Shown here: positions 8,288 through 16,356 of the stretch, one piece after another
How positions within the stretch are numbered: the stretch's first letter is position 1
Layout: each line of letters opens with the position of its first letter
Assembly: GCF_026342835.1 (NCBI RefSeq)
Contig: NZ_JAPEMI010000003.1
Coordinates: 265,403-329,402 of the forward strand
DNA from: Streptomyces sp. NBC_00154
Lineage (GTDB): Bacteria; Actinomycetota; Actinomycetes; Streptomycetales; Streptomycetaceae
Direction: 5' to 3'
DNA length: 64,000 nucleotides
Program-made: the position numbers and the translations under genes
Notes under the pieces: generated by a model
The model's database searches: none
What the model was told of the DNA's origin: nothing
The model's input: the letters and a program-made list of their open reading frames with translations, nothing else

Positions 8288-10636
8288 CTATTCGGTGCGC
8301 AGGGCCGTGGCGGTTCGGGCCCTGCCGGCCCAGCCGGCGGGCAGGAGCGCACCCAGGGTGGCGATGAGCAGGCCGCCGAGTGCGAGCGGGAGCAGTTCGG
8401 CCCCGTGGTAGACGGCGATGACGGAACCGGGGAGGCGGAGCCCCACGCTGTCGCCCATCGCGGGGATGACCCAGCCGTGCAGGGCTACGCCGAGCGGCAC
8501 GCCCAGAGTGCCCGCGACCAGTCCGGTCACGACGACCGAGGTGATGACCATCGCGATGGTCTGCCGGGGGGTCATGCCGAGCGCCTTGTGGACACCGAGC
8601 TCCCGGACGCGCTCGCGGGTGTCGAGCAGCACGCCGTTGAGCACGCCGAGCGCGGCGACGGCGACGAGCATCAGCGTGAGGATCACGGACAGCGCGTTGA
8701 GCGTGACGACCATGTCGCCGCCGGCGTCGAGGCCGCCGGCCCGGGCGGTGGCCCCCAGCGGTGCCAGGTCGTTGTTCAGCGCGTCGACGTAGCCGGTCAC
8801 GTCGGTGCCTGACGTGACCGCGATGTGATGGCTCGTCTCCGTCAGGTCGGGTTGTGCGGCCGTGAGGGTCGAGGCGTCGGTGAAGACCTGCATGCCGTCG
8901 TTACGGGGGTCGAGGATCTCACCGAGGATCCGGACCGTGACCGGCTCGGCCAGGCCGTTCAGGGTGACGGTGTCGCCGATGCCGGTGCCGGTGGCGGCCA
9001 GGAAGGGGGTCGGGACCACGGCCTCGCCGGGCTTGTCGAGCCAGCGGCCCGAGACCATCGTGTAGCCGCCCCAGGAGGCGTCGCCGGTGAAGGCGATCAC
9101 GTCGATGGTGCCGGTCAGGCCGGACACGGTCGCCCGTACCGTCGCGGCGCTGTAGTACTTCCCGGTTCCGGCGGCAGCCTCGATGGCCGCGGCGACTGCA
9201 GCGGGATCGGCCTTGGGCTGTCTCTCGGGGTCAGGGCCTTGAGGTCCGAAGTCCGGCAAGGGCGCGGGCACGACGACATCGGCGGCGTCGTGGGCCTTGG
9301 CTTTCATCACCTGGCCGAGCGAGGCGCCCATCCCCACGGTGAACGTGACGGCGATGGTGCCGAACAGGATCGCCGTGCCCATGGCCAGCGCGCGGGCGGG
9401 CCGCGCGAAGGGCCGGGCCAGGCCCAGGGCGACCGGCTGCGGCAACTGCAGCCGTCCGGCCAGGCGGGCCGCCCACCGGCCGCGCCCCGCCGAAGTGGTA
9501 CGCCCGACGGCGAGCGCATCGACCGTACGCAGCCGCCCGGCCCGCCAGGCACTCGCCCACGCGGTCGCCGCCACCAGACAGAGCACCCCGGCGATCACCG
9601 CCAGGTCGACCCAGGGGGCGATGGCCAGGGACGAGGTGCCGTAGACCTCCTCGGTCTCGGCCAGTACGGGGACGGCGAGCAGGTGACCGACGAGGACACC
9701 CAGGGCCGTGCCGACGGCGGCCGGGATCAGTGCCTGGCCCACGTAGGCCCGCACGACCTGGGCCGGGGTGCAGCCGACGGCCTTGAGGATGCCGATGCGG
9801 CGCGTTCCCGTGCCGACGGCCGACGCGACGACGTTGCCGACGATGAGCACCGACATGACCAGACCCAGGGCGCCGAACGCGACGAGGAACGGGACGTAGA
9901 GGGCGGTGTCGCGCTCGGCGGTCTTCTTGACGGTGAGCCATGACTGTTCGCCGACGGCCGTTCCCGGCAGCAGAGACTCCGTCACGGCCTTGCCGCCCGC
10001 GGTGATCTGCGCGGCGGTGCCCGCGTCGGTGAAGCGGTAGAGCATCTGGTAGCCCCCGCTGCCCGGCGCGGTGAGCGCCCGCATCTGGGACGGAACCACC
10101 CAGGCGTCAGCGGTCTGCGTGACCGAGCGGGCCACACCGACCACCGTCAATGTCGGACCGCCGGACAGATCGGGGAAGGCGAGTTTCATGCCGATGGTCG
10201 GGAAGAGCGAGGAGTTGGCGGACAGCACGATCTCGCCGGAGTGCGCGGGCCACCGCCCGTCGAGCAGTGCCACCTCGTCCACGTCCCGGCCGGGATCGCC
10301 CCGTCCGACCACGGTCATCGGCCACCCGGGGCCCGCCCCGTCCGACCGCGGGGTGACCGTCGCCGTACGGAACGGCCCGACCGCACCGCTCACCCCTTCG
10401 GTGTCCTTGGACTTGGACAGCTGCCCGGCACTCACCTTGCCCGCGTCGAACTGCACGGACAGATGCGCGCCGTGCTGCTTGGCGAAGGCGTCGTCGAAGG
10501 GCGCGCCGGAAACCACGAGCAGCGATCCGCCGAGGACGGAGGCGGCCACCGCCATCATCGTGGCGAGCCCGATCACCAGCGTCTGCACCCGGCGTCGGTT
10601 CACCCCCGAGCGCACCACTTTGCCGAGCGCGCTCAT
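8288..10636 (-). CDS. ABC transporter permease, FtsX/MacB type
   Basis: This is a 782-residue integral membrane permease of the FtsX-like family, which exports lipids, peptides or antibiotics or transmits mechanical signals. The N-terminus has a helix (VIGLATMMAVAASVLGGSLL) followed by a large extracytoplasmic domain. A membrane block with FLVAFGALGLVMSVLIVGNV comes next, then GVLVGHLLAV and further pairs, a second extracytoplasmic domain, and a C-terminal block (GDMVVTLNALSVILTLMLVA; LGVHKALGMTPRQTIAM is the coupling loop). This is the usual two-lobed layout of long actinomycete FtsX permeases. Its ATG at 10636 overlaps the stop of the ATPase gene by 4 nt, so both are translated as one operon. 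The divergent two-component system is likely its regulator. Confidence 0.9.
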   Translation of the reverse strand: MSALGKVVRSGVNRRRVQTLVIGLATMMAVAASVLGGSLLVVSGAPFDDAFAKQHGAHLSVQFDAGKVSAGQLSKSKDTEGVSGAVGPFRTATVTPRSDGAGPGWPMTVVGRGDPGRDVDEVALLDGRWPAHSGEIVLSANSSLFPTIGMKLAFPDLSGGPTLTVVGVARSVTQTADAWVVPSQMRALTAPGSGGYQMLYRFTDAGTAAQITAGGKAVTESLLPGTAVGEQSWLTVKKTAERDTALYVPFLVAFGALGLVMSVLIVGNVVASAVGTGTRRIGILKAVGCTPAQVVRAYVGQALIPAAVGTALGVLVGHLLAVPVLAETEEVYGTSSLAIAPWVDLAVIAGVLCLVAATAWASAWRAGRLRTVDALAVGRTTSAGRGRWAARLAGRLQLPQPVALGLARPFARPARALAMGTAILFGTIAVTFTVGMGASLGQVMKAKAHDAADVVVPAPLPDFGPQGPDPERQPKADPAAVAAAIEAAAGTGKYYSAATVRATVSGLTGTIDVIAFTGDASWGGYTMVSGRWLDKPGEAVVPTPFLAATGTGIGDTVTLNGLAEPVTVRILGEILDPRNDGMQVFTDASTLTAAQPDLTETSHHIAVTSGTDVTGYVDALNNDLAPLGATARAGGLDAGGDMVVTLNALSVILTLMLVAVAALGVLNGVLLDTRERVRELGVHKALGMTPRQTIAMVITSVVVTGLVAGTLGVPLGVALHGWVIPAMGDSVGLRLPGSVIAVYHGAELLPLALGGLLIATLGALLPAGWAGRARTATALRTE

Positions 10637-11340
10637 CGGACGGCCTCCGAGGCGACGGCCTGCGACCGGACGTCTTCGGTGATCCGGCCGTCGGCGATCC
10701 GGACCGTACGGTTCGTGCAGGACCGGGCCAGAGCCAGGTCGTGGGTGACCACGACGATGGTCTGGCCCTCGGCATTGAGGCCTGTGAGCAGCCTGCTGAC
10801 GTCCTGTCCGGCGGCCGTGTCCAGGGCCCCGGTCGGTTCGTCGGCCAGGAGCAGCGCCGGCCGGTTCATCAACGCCCGGGCCACCGCGACGCGCTGCCGC
10901 TCGCCGCCGGACAACCGCCCCGGGTAGGCGCGGGAGTGCCGGTCGATGCCCAGCAGTTCCAGGAGTTCCCCCGTCCGGCGGTCTGCCTCGCCACGTGCCA
11001 TACCCGCGAGGCGCGCGGGCAGGACGACATTGTCGGTGACGGTCAGATCGTCGAGCAGGTTGAAGAACTGGAAGACCATGCCGATCTTCGACCGCCGGTA
11101 GAGCGCCGATCCGGCTTCGCCCAGCTGGTCCACCCGCACCCCGTCCACGGTGACGGTCCCCGTATCGGGCCGGTCCAGGCCCGCGATCAGATTGAGCAGC
11201 GTGGACTTGCCGCTGCCGGAAGGACCGAGGATCGCCACGGCCTCGCCGGGCTGCACGGTCAGCGACGCCTCGTGCAGAGCGGGCGGGCCGTCGTCGTATC
11301 GGCGGCTCACCTCGCGCAGTTCGATCACCGGCGTGGTCAT
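10633..11340 (-). CDS. ABC transporter ATP-binding protein
   Basis: This is a 235-residue ATPase of the MacB/LolD group, the partner of the FtsX-type permease that follows. Walker A is GPSGSGKST (about residue 38), the Q-loop region is MVFQFFNLLDDLTV, the signature is LSGGERQRVAVARAL, Walker B is LLLADEPTGALD and the switch histidine is in VTHDLALAR. It begins at ATG 11340 and is the first gene of a two-gene operon. The upstream gap to the divergent kinase gene (about 160 bp) must carry both promoters. Confidence 0.93.
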   Translation of the reverse strand: MTTPVIELREVSRRYDDGPPALHEASLTVQPGEAVAILGPSGSGKSTLLNLIAGLDRPDTGTVTVDGVRVDQLGEAGSALYRRSKIGMVFQFFNLLDDLTVTDNVVLPARLAGMARGEADRRTGELLELLGIDRHSRAYPGRLSGGERQRVAVARALMNRPALLLADEPTGALDTAAGQDVSRLLTGLNAEGQTIVVVTHDLALARSCTNRTVRIADGRITEDVRSQAVASEAVR

Positions 11341-11500
11341 AGAGGGCTCCTCAGGTACGGGCAGCTGGCTTCGCGAACGCTAGGAGCAGGCCCGCCCTGC
11401 ACGCATCGTCCGCCCGAACCCATTGCGGTACCGCGCTGGGACGATCCCCGGAAACGTCATCCCTGCGATGTAGGCGGGTGATGTATCCGGTGCGGTGGGA

Positions 11501-12865
11501 ATGACCACCGGGACGGACTCCGCAGGTCCGCGCGGCGGCGACAATGAACCGGTGATGGACGTACGTACGACGCTGGATCGGCTGTGGGAAGCCGCCCGCC
11601 GGACGGTCCGCGACGCCGGGCTTCCGAGCGGTCCACCGCTGCGGCCCACCCGGCGCGCCTGGCAGTTCGACGCGCTGGTGACACTGGCACTCGGAATCGC
11701 CACCGTCTACTACGGCATCGACAACGCCGATAACGTCGTGGTGCGTGAGATCGCACCCGGCGTGGAGCGCGTCGTGCCGCGCCCGTCCGGCCCCGGCGGC
11801 ATGGCCTTCATGGTGACCCTCGCGGTCATCGCCTCGGGTTCTCTGGCGCTGCGCCGCCGCTACCCGCTCGCCGTGCTGTGCATCGTGACGGCCGCGACAC
11901 TGGCGACACCGCAGAGCGTCCTGCGGCTCACCTTCTACGCGTTCGTCATCGCCGTCTACAGCGCCGCTGTGTACAGCCCGTACCGGGTGGCGACCCTGGC
12001 GGCGCTGCCGGTGTCCGTCGTCCTGGTCGGCACCTCGGGGAACTCGGTGACACCGATCGTCCCCAACGAATACATCGCCCTGCTGATCCTGGTCCCGATG
12101 GCCGTGGCCGCCGTCGGCCTGCGTACCTGGAAACTCCGGACCGACGAGGGTCGCACCCGGCTCTCCGCCCTGGAACGCGAACAGGCCGAGGCACTGCGCC
12201 GGGCCGTCGAGCACGAGCGGGCCAGGATCGCCCGCGAACTGCACGACGTCGTCACGCACAACGTCAGCGTGATGATCATCCAAGCGGGCGCCGCCCGCAA
12301 GATCATGAACACCTCTCCTGAGCAGGCCGGCGAGGCGCTGCTGGCCGTCGAGGCGGGCGGGCGGGCGGCCATGACCGAGCTGCGCCACGTCATGGGACTG
12401 CTCACCATGGCCGACGAGGGCGAGGGGACGGACGGAGGTGCAGACCTGGCCGATACGGCGGCGGAGTTGGCCCCGCAACCCGGCCTGAACCAGCTGGAAA
12501 CGCTGGTCGGACGGGTCCGGGACACCGGACTGCCCGTCGACCTGACCGTGACCGGCCCGCCCCGCCCCCTCCCGCCCGGCCTCGAACTCGCCGCCTACCG
12601 CGTGGTCCAGGAAGCCCTGACCAACACCGTGAAGCACGCGTCCGGCGCCACCGCCGCCGTGACCGTCGAATACGGCCCGGAACGGCTCCGGGTGGAAGTC
12701 ACCGACACCGGTGGACACCCGGGCGCGGGCGCGGCCACCGGGAACGGCCGGGGCCTGATCGGCCTGCGCGAGCGCCTCGCCGTCTACGACGGAAGCCTGA
12801 ACACCGGCCGGCGGCTGACCGGCGGGTACCGTGTGGAGGCGCTGATCCCCTTGGAGGCACCGTGA
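11501..12865 (+). CDS. Sensor histidine kinase (NarL/DesK-type)
   Basis: This is a membrane sensor kinase of about 454 residues. There are five or six hydrophobic segments in the first 210 residues (FDALVTLALGIATVYYGI, MAFMVTLAVIASGSLALR, LAVLCIVTAATLA, FYAFVIAVYSAAVYS, YIALLILVPMAVAAVGL). The HisKA_3 motif ERARIARELHDVVTHNVSVM carries the phospho-accepting histidine. The ATP-binding part has QEALTNTVKHASGA (N box) and GNGRGLIGLRERL (G box). Start choice is uncertain among GTG 11495, ATG 11501 and ATG 11555, and none has a well-spaced ribosome site. It overlaps the response regulator gene by 4 nt and is divergent from an ABC exporter, a pairing typical of envelope- or antibiotic-stress sensing. 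Confidence 0.88.
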   Translation: MTTGTDSAGPRGGDNEPVMDVRTTLDRLWEAARRTVRDAGLPSGPPLRPTRRAWQFDALVTLALGIATVYYGIDNADNVVVREIAPGVERVVPRPSGPGGMAFMVTLAVIASGSLALRRRYPLAVLCIVTAATLATPQSVLRLTFYAFVIAVYSAAVYSPYRVATLAALPVSVVLVGTSGNSVTPIVPNEYIALLILVPMAVAAVGLRTWKLRTDEGRTRLSALEREQAEALRRAVEHERARIARELHDVVTHNVSVMIIQAGAARKIMNTSPEQAGEALLAVEAGGRAAMTELRHVMGLLTMADEGEGTDGGADLADTAAELAPQPGLNQLETLVGRVRDTGLPVDLTVTGPPRPLPPGLELAAYRVVQEALTNTVKHASGATAAVTVEYGPERLRVEVTDTGGHPGAGAATGNGRGLIGLRERLAVYDGSLNTGRRLTGGYRVEALIPLEAP

Positions 12866-13560
12866 CCGAGCCGCTGCGTGTGCTCCTCGCCGACGACCAG
12901 ACCCTGGTGCGCACCGGATTCCGGTTGATCCTCGGCGCCGACGGCATCGACGTCGTCGCCGAGGCGACCAACGGAACCGAAGCGGTCGAAGCGGTCCGCC
13001 GCACACGTCCCGACGTGGTCCTGATGGACGTCCGGATGCCCGAGATGGACGGCCTGGAGGCCACCCGCCGCATCCTCACCGGCGCCCCCGGCGAACCCCG
13101 CGTCATCATCCTGACCACCTTCGACCTCGACCGATACGTCTATGCGGCACTGTCCGCCGGGGCCAGCGGCTTCCTCCTCAAGGACGTCACCCCCGAGCAT
13201 CTGACCGCGGCCGTCCGCACGGTCCGTACCGGCGACGCTCTCCTCGCGCCCGCCATCACCCGCCGCCTCGTGCAGCGGTTCGCCCAGCGCGGCAGCGACA
13301 CCGCCGCCCTCCACCGCGACCTCGCCTCGCTCACCCCGCGCGAACTGGAGGTCCTCGGCCTGCTGGCCCGAGGGCTGAGCAACGCCGAACTCGCCACCCG
13401 CCTCCACCTGGCCGAGGCGACCGTCAAGACGCACGTCGCCCGCATCCTCGCCAAGCTCGGACTCCGTGACCGTGTCCAGGCCGTCATCGTCGCCTACGAG
13501 ACAGGGCTGATCAGCGCCGGCGCACGCGAGGCCGCCCAGCAGCCCACCGAGCAGACGTAG
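12862..13560 (+). CDS. LuxR family response regulator
   Basis: This is a 232-residue NarL/FixJ-type regulator. The receiver domain shows ADDQTLVR (acidic pair), the phospho-acceptor aspartate in VLMDVRMPEMDGL and the conserved lysine in FLLKDVTPEHL. The C-terminal HTH reads LTPRELEVLGLLARGLSNAE, then LATRLHLAEATVKTHVARIL. The GTG start overlaps the kinase stop (GTGA), so the two are translationally coupled. It probably controls the divergent ABC operon. Confidence 0.92.
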   Translation: MTEPLRVLLADDQTLVRTGFRLILGADGIDVVAEATNGTEAVEAVRRTRPDVVLMDVRMPEMDGLEATRRILTGAPGEPRVIILTTFDLDRYVYAALSAGASGFLLKDVTPEHLTAAVRTVRTGDALLAPAITRRLVQRFAQRGSDTAALHRDLASLTPRELEVLGLLARGLSNAELATRLHLAEATVKTHVARILAKLGLRDRVQAVIVAYETGLISAGAREAAQQPTEQT

Positions 13561-13580
13561 ACCGAAGCCGAGACTTGGGA

Positions 13581-13682
13581 TCAGCAGCCGGAGCTGCGCC
13601 TGTCCCGGTAGTTCATGTGGGCGAAGGCGAACCCGACGATCGAGGCGCCCTGCGTGTCGGTGTACTGCCGGTCGATCTCCTC
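13581..13682 (-). pseudogene. Tn3 family transposase, short internal remnant
   Basis: The minus strand reads EEIDRQYTDTQGASIVGFAF, then AHM before losing similarity and stopping at 13581. This is the segment around the second catalytic aspartate of Tn3-family transposases (Y-DTxGxS-VGFAF). It is only 34 codons long, wedged between the response-regulator gene and the hydrolase. It corresponds to part of the middle missing from the split Tn3 transposase at 1801-4185, though common origin cannot be shown. Confidence 0.55.
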
Positions 13683-13691
13683 ACGTAGCGG

Positions 13692-15203
13692 TCAGGCCTG
13701 GAGGTGGGCCAGGACTGCGTCGTGGGCGGCTGCCACGGCACGGCGGGAGTCGTCGGTGTGGTCGGCCGCGTCGAAGCCGTGGCGGCCGGCCGGGACGTCG
13801 ATGGTCTCGATCCGGGCTTCGGCGGCCTTGGCGGCGGCCAGGAACTCCTCGACGGTCGCCGCGAATTCGGCGTGCTCCAGGCCGGCCCGGGTGAGGACGA
13901 TCGGCAGCTCCCCGGCCGTCCGCACCGCGGCCACGGGGCGGAACCGCGCGTCGACGGCGTTCCAGCCGGGGAGCGGCGCGAGGACCGGGTAGTTCGCGGC
14001 GACGCAGCGCAGCCACGGCGGTGGCGCGGCAAGCCAGTCGGCGGCGAGCAGCCCACCGGCGGAGAAGAACCACAGGGCGATGCGGTCGGCATCCACCCGC
14101 GGGTCGCCCCGGACGAGTTCGACGGCCGCGGCAATGTCCTCGGCGGCCTGCGCGTAGTCGGTGAGGGCGTACAGGCCGTGGTCGACGGTCACGCCGACGA
14201 CACCCCGACTCGCCGCGTACCGGGCGTGGCCGGTGTAGACCGGCCAGTCCCGCGGGGTGGGCCGCAGCTCGGCTGCGACGGGGCCGCCGTGAACGAACAC
14301 GACGGCGGGCCGGGGCCCGTCCGCGTCCGGCAGGTGGAGGTCGACCGAACCGATCCGCTCGCGCGGCCGCTCCGGGACGTCCAGCACGAAGGGCTTGAGG
14401 TAGAAGGGCGGCTGTTCGTCGCCGCTCGCGGTGATCCGGTGCCCCTCGCCGGCGGCCGCCCGGAGCAGAACAGTGGCCAGCTCGTCAGGGGTGGAGAGCA
14501 TCGGCCAGTGCCCGGTGGCGAGTTCGAAGAAGGTGACCTGGGGGTCGGCGAGCGCCCGGAACTGCGGCGGTCCGCTCCGAACCAGCGTCTCGACCATGGC
14601 GATGGTCACCCCGCCGGCGGTGCAGAAGACGCCAGTGGTGGGCAGTCCGGCGAGCGCCCCGGTCAGCCGCAGCGACTGGACGAGGGTGCCGGACGGATGC
14701 GGCGCGGCGTAGCGGTCCAGCCGGGCCAACGCCTCCGCCGGGAGGCCGGCGGTGCTGCCCCAGCGATGCCACTCGTCGGGCTTCGGCACGGGGATCCGCC
14801 AGTCGTGCTCGGCCGCCCCGTCCCGGCGCAGCAGCCGCTCGCGGACTTCCTGGTCCGGGACGAGGGCGAGGGCGGCGTCGCCGTCCTGCGGCAGGCCGGC
14901 GTCCAGGTGAACGACCCGGCCGATCCGCTCCGGGCGGCGATCGGCGGCACCCAGCACCGGGTGGATGGCGTAGTCGTGGCCGACCAGCACCAGCTCCGGC
15001 GCGTCGAGGTGGTCGATCAGCTGCACCACATCCTCGATGTGCGTCTCCAGGTCGGTGCCCGGCCCGGCCAGGTGGCGGCGCTCCCCGAGGCCGGTGAGGG
15101 TCAGCGGGTGCACCTCCGCCCCCGACCCGCGCAGCCGTTCGGCGGTCTCCCGCCAGATCCAGCCACCGGTGAAAGGTCCGGAAACCAATACGAACGCCGT
15201 CAT
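13692..15203 (-). CDS. Two-domain alpha/beta hydrolase fusion
   Basis: This 503-residue protein holds two alpha/beta-hydrolase modules. Residues 1-230 open FVLVSGPFTGGWIWRETAER and have the oxyanion region, but at the nucleophile elbow read VLVGHDYAIHPV, where the family normally has GHSYG. The serine is an aspartate. A histidine near TGHWPM fits the catalytic His. Residues 260-503 open with PAVVFVHGGPVAAE and have a normal-looking elbow IALWFFSAGGLLAADW and a late histidine in VPAGRHGFD, as in dienelactone-hydrolase-like enzymes. The fusion probably keeps one active domain, and the substrate is unknown. The gene is divergent from a MerR-type regulator and separated from it by 97 bp holding an operator-like dyad, so it is the likely regulatory target. 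Confidence 0.8.
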   Translation of the reverse strand: MTAFVLVSGPFTGGWIWRETAERLRGSGAEVHPLTLTGLGERRHLAGPGTDLETHIEDVVQLIDHLDAPELVLVGHDYAIHPVLGAADRRPERIGRVVHLDAGLPQDGDAALALVPDQEVRERLLRRDGAAEHDWRIPVPKPDEWHRWGSTAGLPAEALARLDRYAAPHPSGTLVQSLRLTGALAGLPTTGVFCTAGGVTIAMVETLVRSGPPQFRALADPQVTFFELATGHWPMLSTPDELATVLLRAAAGEGHRITASGDEQPPFYLKPFVLDVPERPRERIGSVDLHLPDADGPRPAVVFVHGGPVAAELRPTPRDWPVYTGHARYAASRGVVGVTVDHGLYALTDYAQAAEDIAAAVELVRGDPRVDADRIALWFFSAGGLLAADWLAAPPPWLRCVAANYPVLAPLPGWNAVDARFRPVAAVRTAGELPIVLTRAGLEHAEFAATVEEFLAAAKAAEARIETIDVPAGRHGFDAADHTDDSRRAVAAAHDAVLAHLQA

Positions 15204-15273
15204 GATCGCCTCCTTGCGTGCCGCGGTCCGCGCGGCCGGCCGTACCGGTCGTCCGCGCTCGCCGGTACGGTAG

Positions 15274-15295
15274 GAACTCCCCCTGAGGGAGGTTC
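15274..15295. promoter_or_regulatory. MerR-type operator dyad
   Basis: GAACTCCCCCTGAGGGAGGTTC is an imperfect inverted repeat (GAACTCCC and GGGAGGTTC arms) in the 97-bp gap between the divergent hydrolase and MerR genes. MerR-family regulators bind such dyads in long-spacer promoters. The right arm also supplies the GGGAGG ribosome site of the merR gene itself, suggesting autoregulation. Confidence 0.5.
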
Positions 15296-15300
15296 AAGCC

Positions 15301-16236
15301 TTGTCCCCTGACGGAATGTGGAGCATTGGCGAGCTCGCCGAACAGGCGGGCGTCACCGTGAAGACCGTCCGCTTCTACTCCGACCGCGGTCTGCTGCCCG
15401 AGGCCTCGCGCAGTGCCGGCGGGCACCGGCGGTACGGGCCCGACGCGTTGGAAAGGCTGCGGCTGATCCGCTCGCTGCGCACCCTCGATCTGCCGGTGCC
15501 GGAAGTGGGCCGGGTCCTCGACCACGGCGACGGTCTGGCGGACGCGCTGGAGGACGCCATCGACGGACAGCTGCGCGAGCTGGGCTCGCAACTGACCGCG
15601 CTGCGCTGGCGGGAGGCCGCCCTGCAGCTGATCCGGGACTGCCCGGCCGAGGAGCGCGCCGACCGCCTGCGGCTGGTCGGCAGGGTGTCCGCCCCACCCA
15701 GTACGGCGCCGCTGGCGCGCTTCTGGCGGGGAGCCCTGCCCGTCCGGCTGTCGCCCCGGCTGGTCTCCTCGATCCTCGAGTACGCGGTACCGCAGCCACC
15801 GGCGGATCCGACGCCGGCCCAGGTGCTGACCTTCGCCCGGCTGTACGCCATCGCCACCGCGCCCTGCCCGGCCACCGACCCGCGTCGGCCGGCGGGCAAC
15901 CGGACCGACAAGGTCCGCCGCCCCGACGTGCTGTACGACGGCCTCTTCGATGCGTACACGCTGGCCGCGGCTGACCTGAAGGGGAACCGGGCACCGAAGC
16001 GGGGGCAGGCACTCGACTGCTTCGTCGCGGCCCACGCCGACTCGCGCGGCCTGCAGGACAGCCCGGAGTTCCGCCGCAGGCTCAGCGGGCTGCTGGCCCT
16101 GGCCGCCGATCCGATGGTCGACCGGTACTGGGAGCTGACCGGCGAGCTGTCCGGCTCGCCGGAGCCGACCCTCGGGGCCGCCCACGAGTGGCTGCGGGCC
16201 TCGCTGGACACCGATGTCGCCACAGCAGCCGGCTGA
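15301..16236 (+). CDS. MerR family transcriptional regulator
   Basis: This is a 311-residue regulator. The N-terminal winged helix reads WSIGELAEQAGVTVKTVRFY, then SDRGLLPEASRSAGGHRRYG, the MerR DNA-binding motif. The dimerisation helix follows (LDLPVPEVGRVLDHGDGLAD). The remaining 190 residues form an uncharacterised alpha-helical effector domain, longer than in classic MerR proteins. TTG 15301 is preferred because GGGAGG lies 8 nt upstream, and ATG 15316 lacks such spacing. It lies divergent from the two-domain hydrolase. Its stop codon lies inside a terminator hairpin. Confidence 0.88.
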   Translation: MSPDGMWSIGELAEQAGVTVKTVRFYSDRGLLPEASRSAGGHRRYGPDALERLRLIRSLRTLDLPVPEVGRVLDHGDGLADALEDAIDGQLRELGSQLTALRWREAALQLIRDCPAEERADRLRLVGRVSAPPSTAPLARFWRGALPVRLSPRLVSSILEYAVPQPPADPTPAQVLTFARLYAIATAPCPATDPRRPAGNRTDKVRRPDVLYDGLFDAYTLAAADLKGNRAPKRGQALDCFVAAHADSRGLQDSPEFRRRLSGLLALAADPMVDRYWELTGELSGSPEPTLGAAHEWLRASLDTDVATAAG

Positions 16237-16260
16237 GCGGGGCACACCCGCTCAGCCGGC
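16228..16260. terminator. Bidirectional hairpin terminator
   Basis: A perfect 14-bp stem (GCCGGCTGAGCGGG and its complement) with loop GCACA lies between the convergent merR and formate dehydrogenase genes. The TGA of merR is within the left arm. Confidence 0.8.
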
Positions 16261-16356
16261 CGCTCTGGAGGTCGCTATCGAGGCCACCGCTCGGGTGAAG
16301 TCGACGAACGTGCACATCGGCCGTGCCTGAGCGGGCCGGGCGGCAGCCTCCAACCC

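Noticed and set aside
13704..15311. Long plus-strand open frame opposite the double hydrolase
   Set aside because: Shadow of the hydrolase gene. Composition is Gly/Arg/Val-rich and non-homologous.
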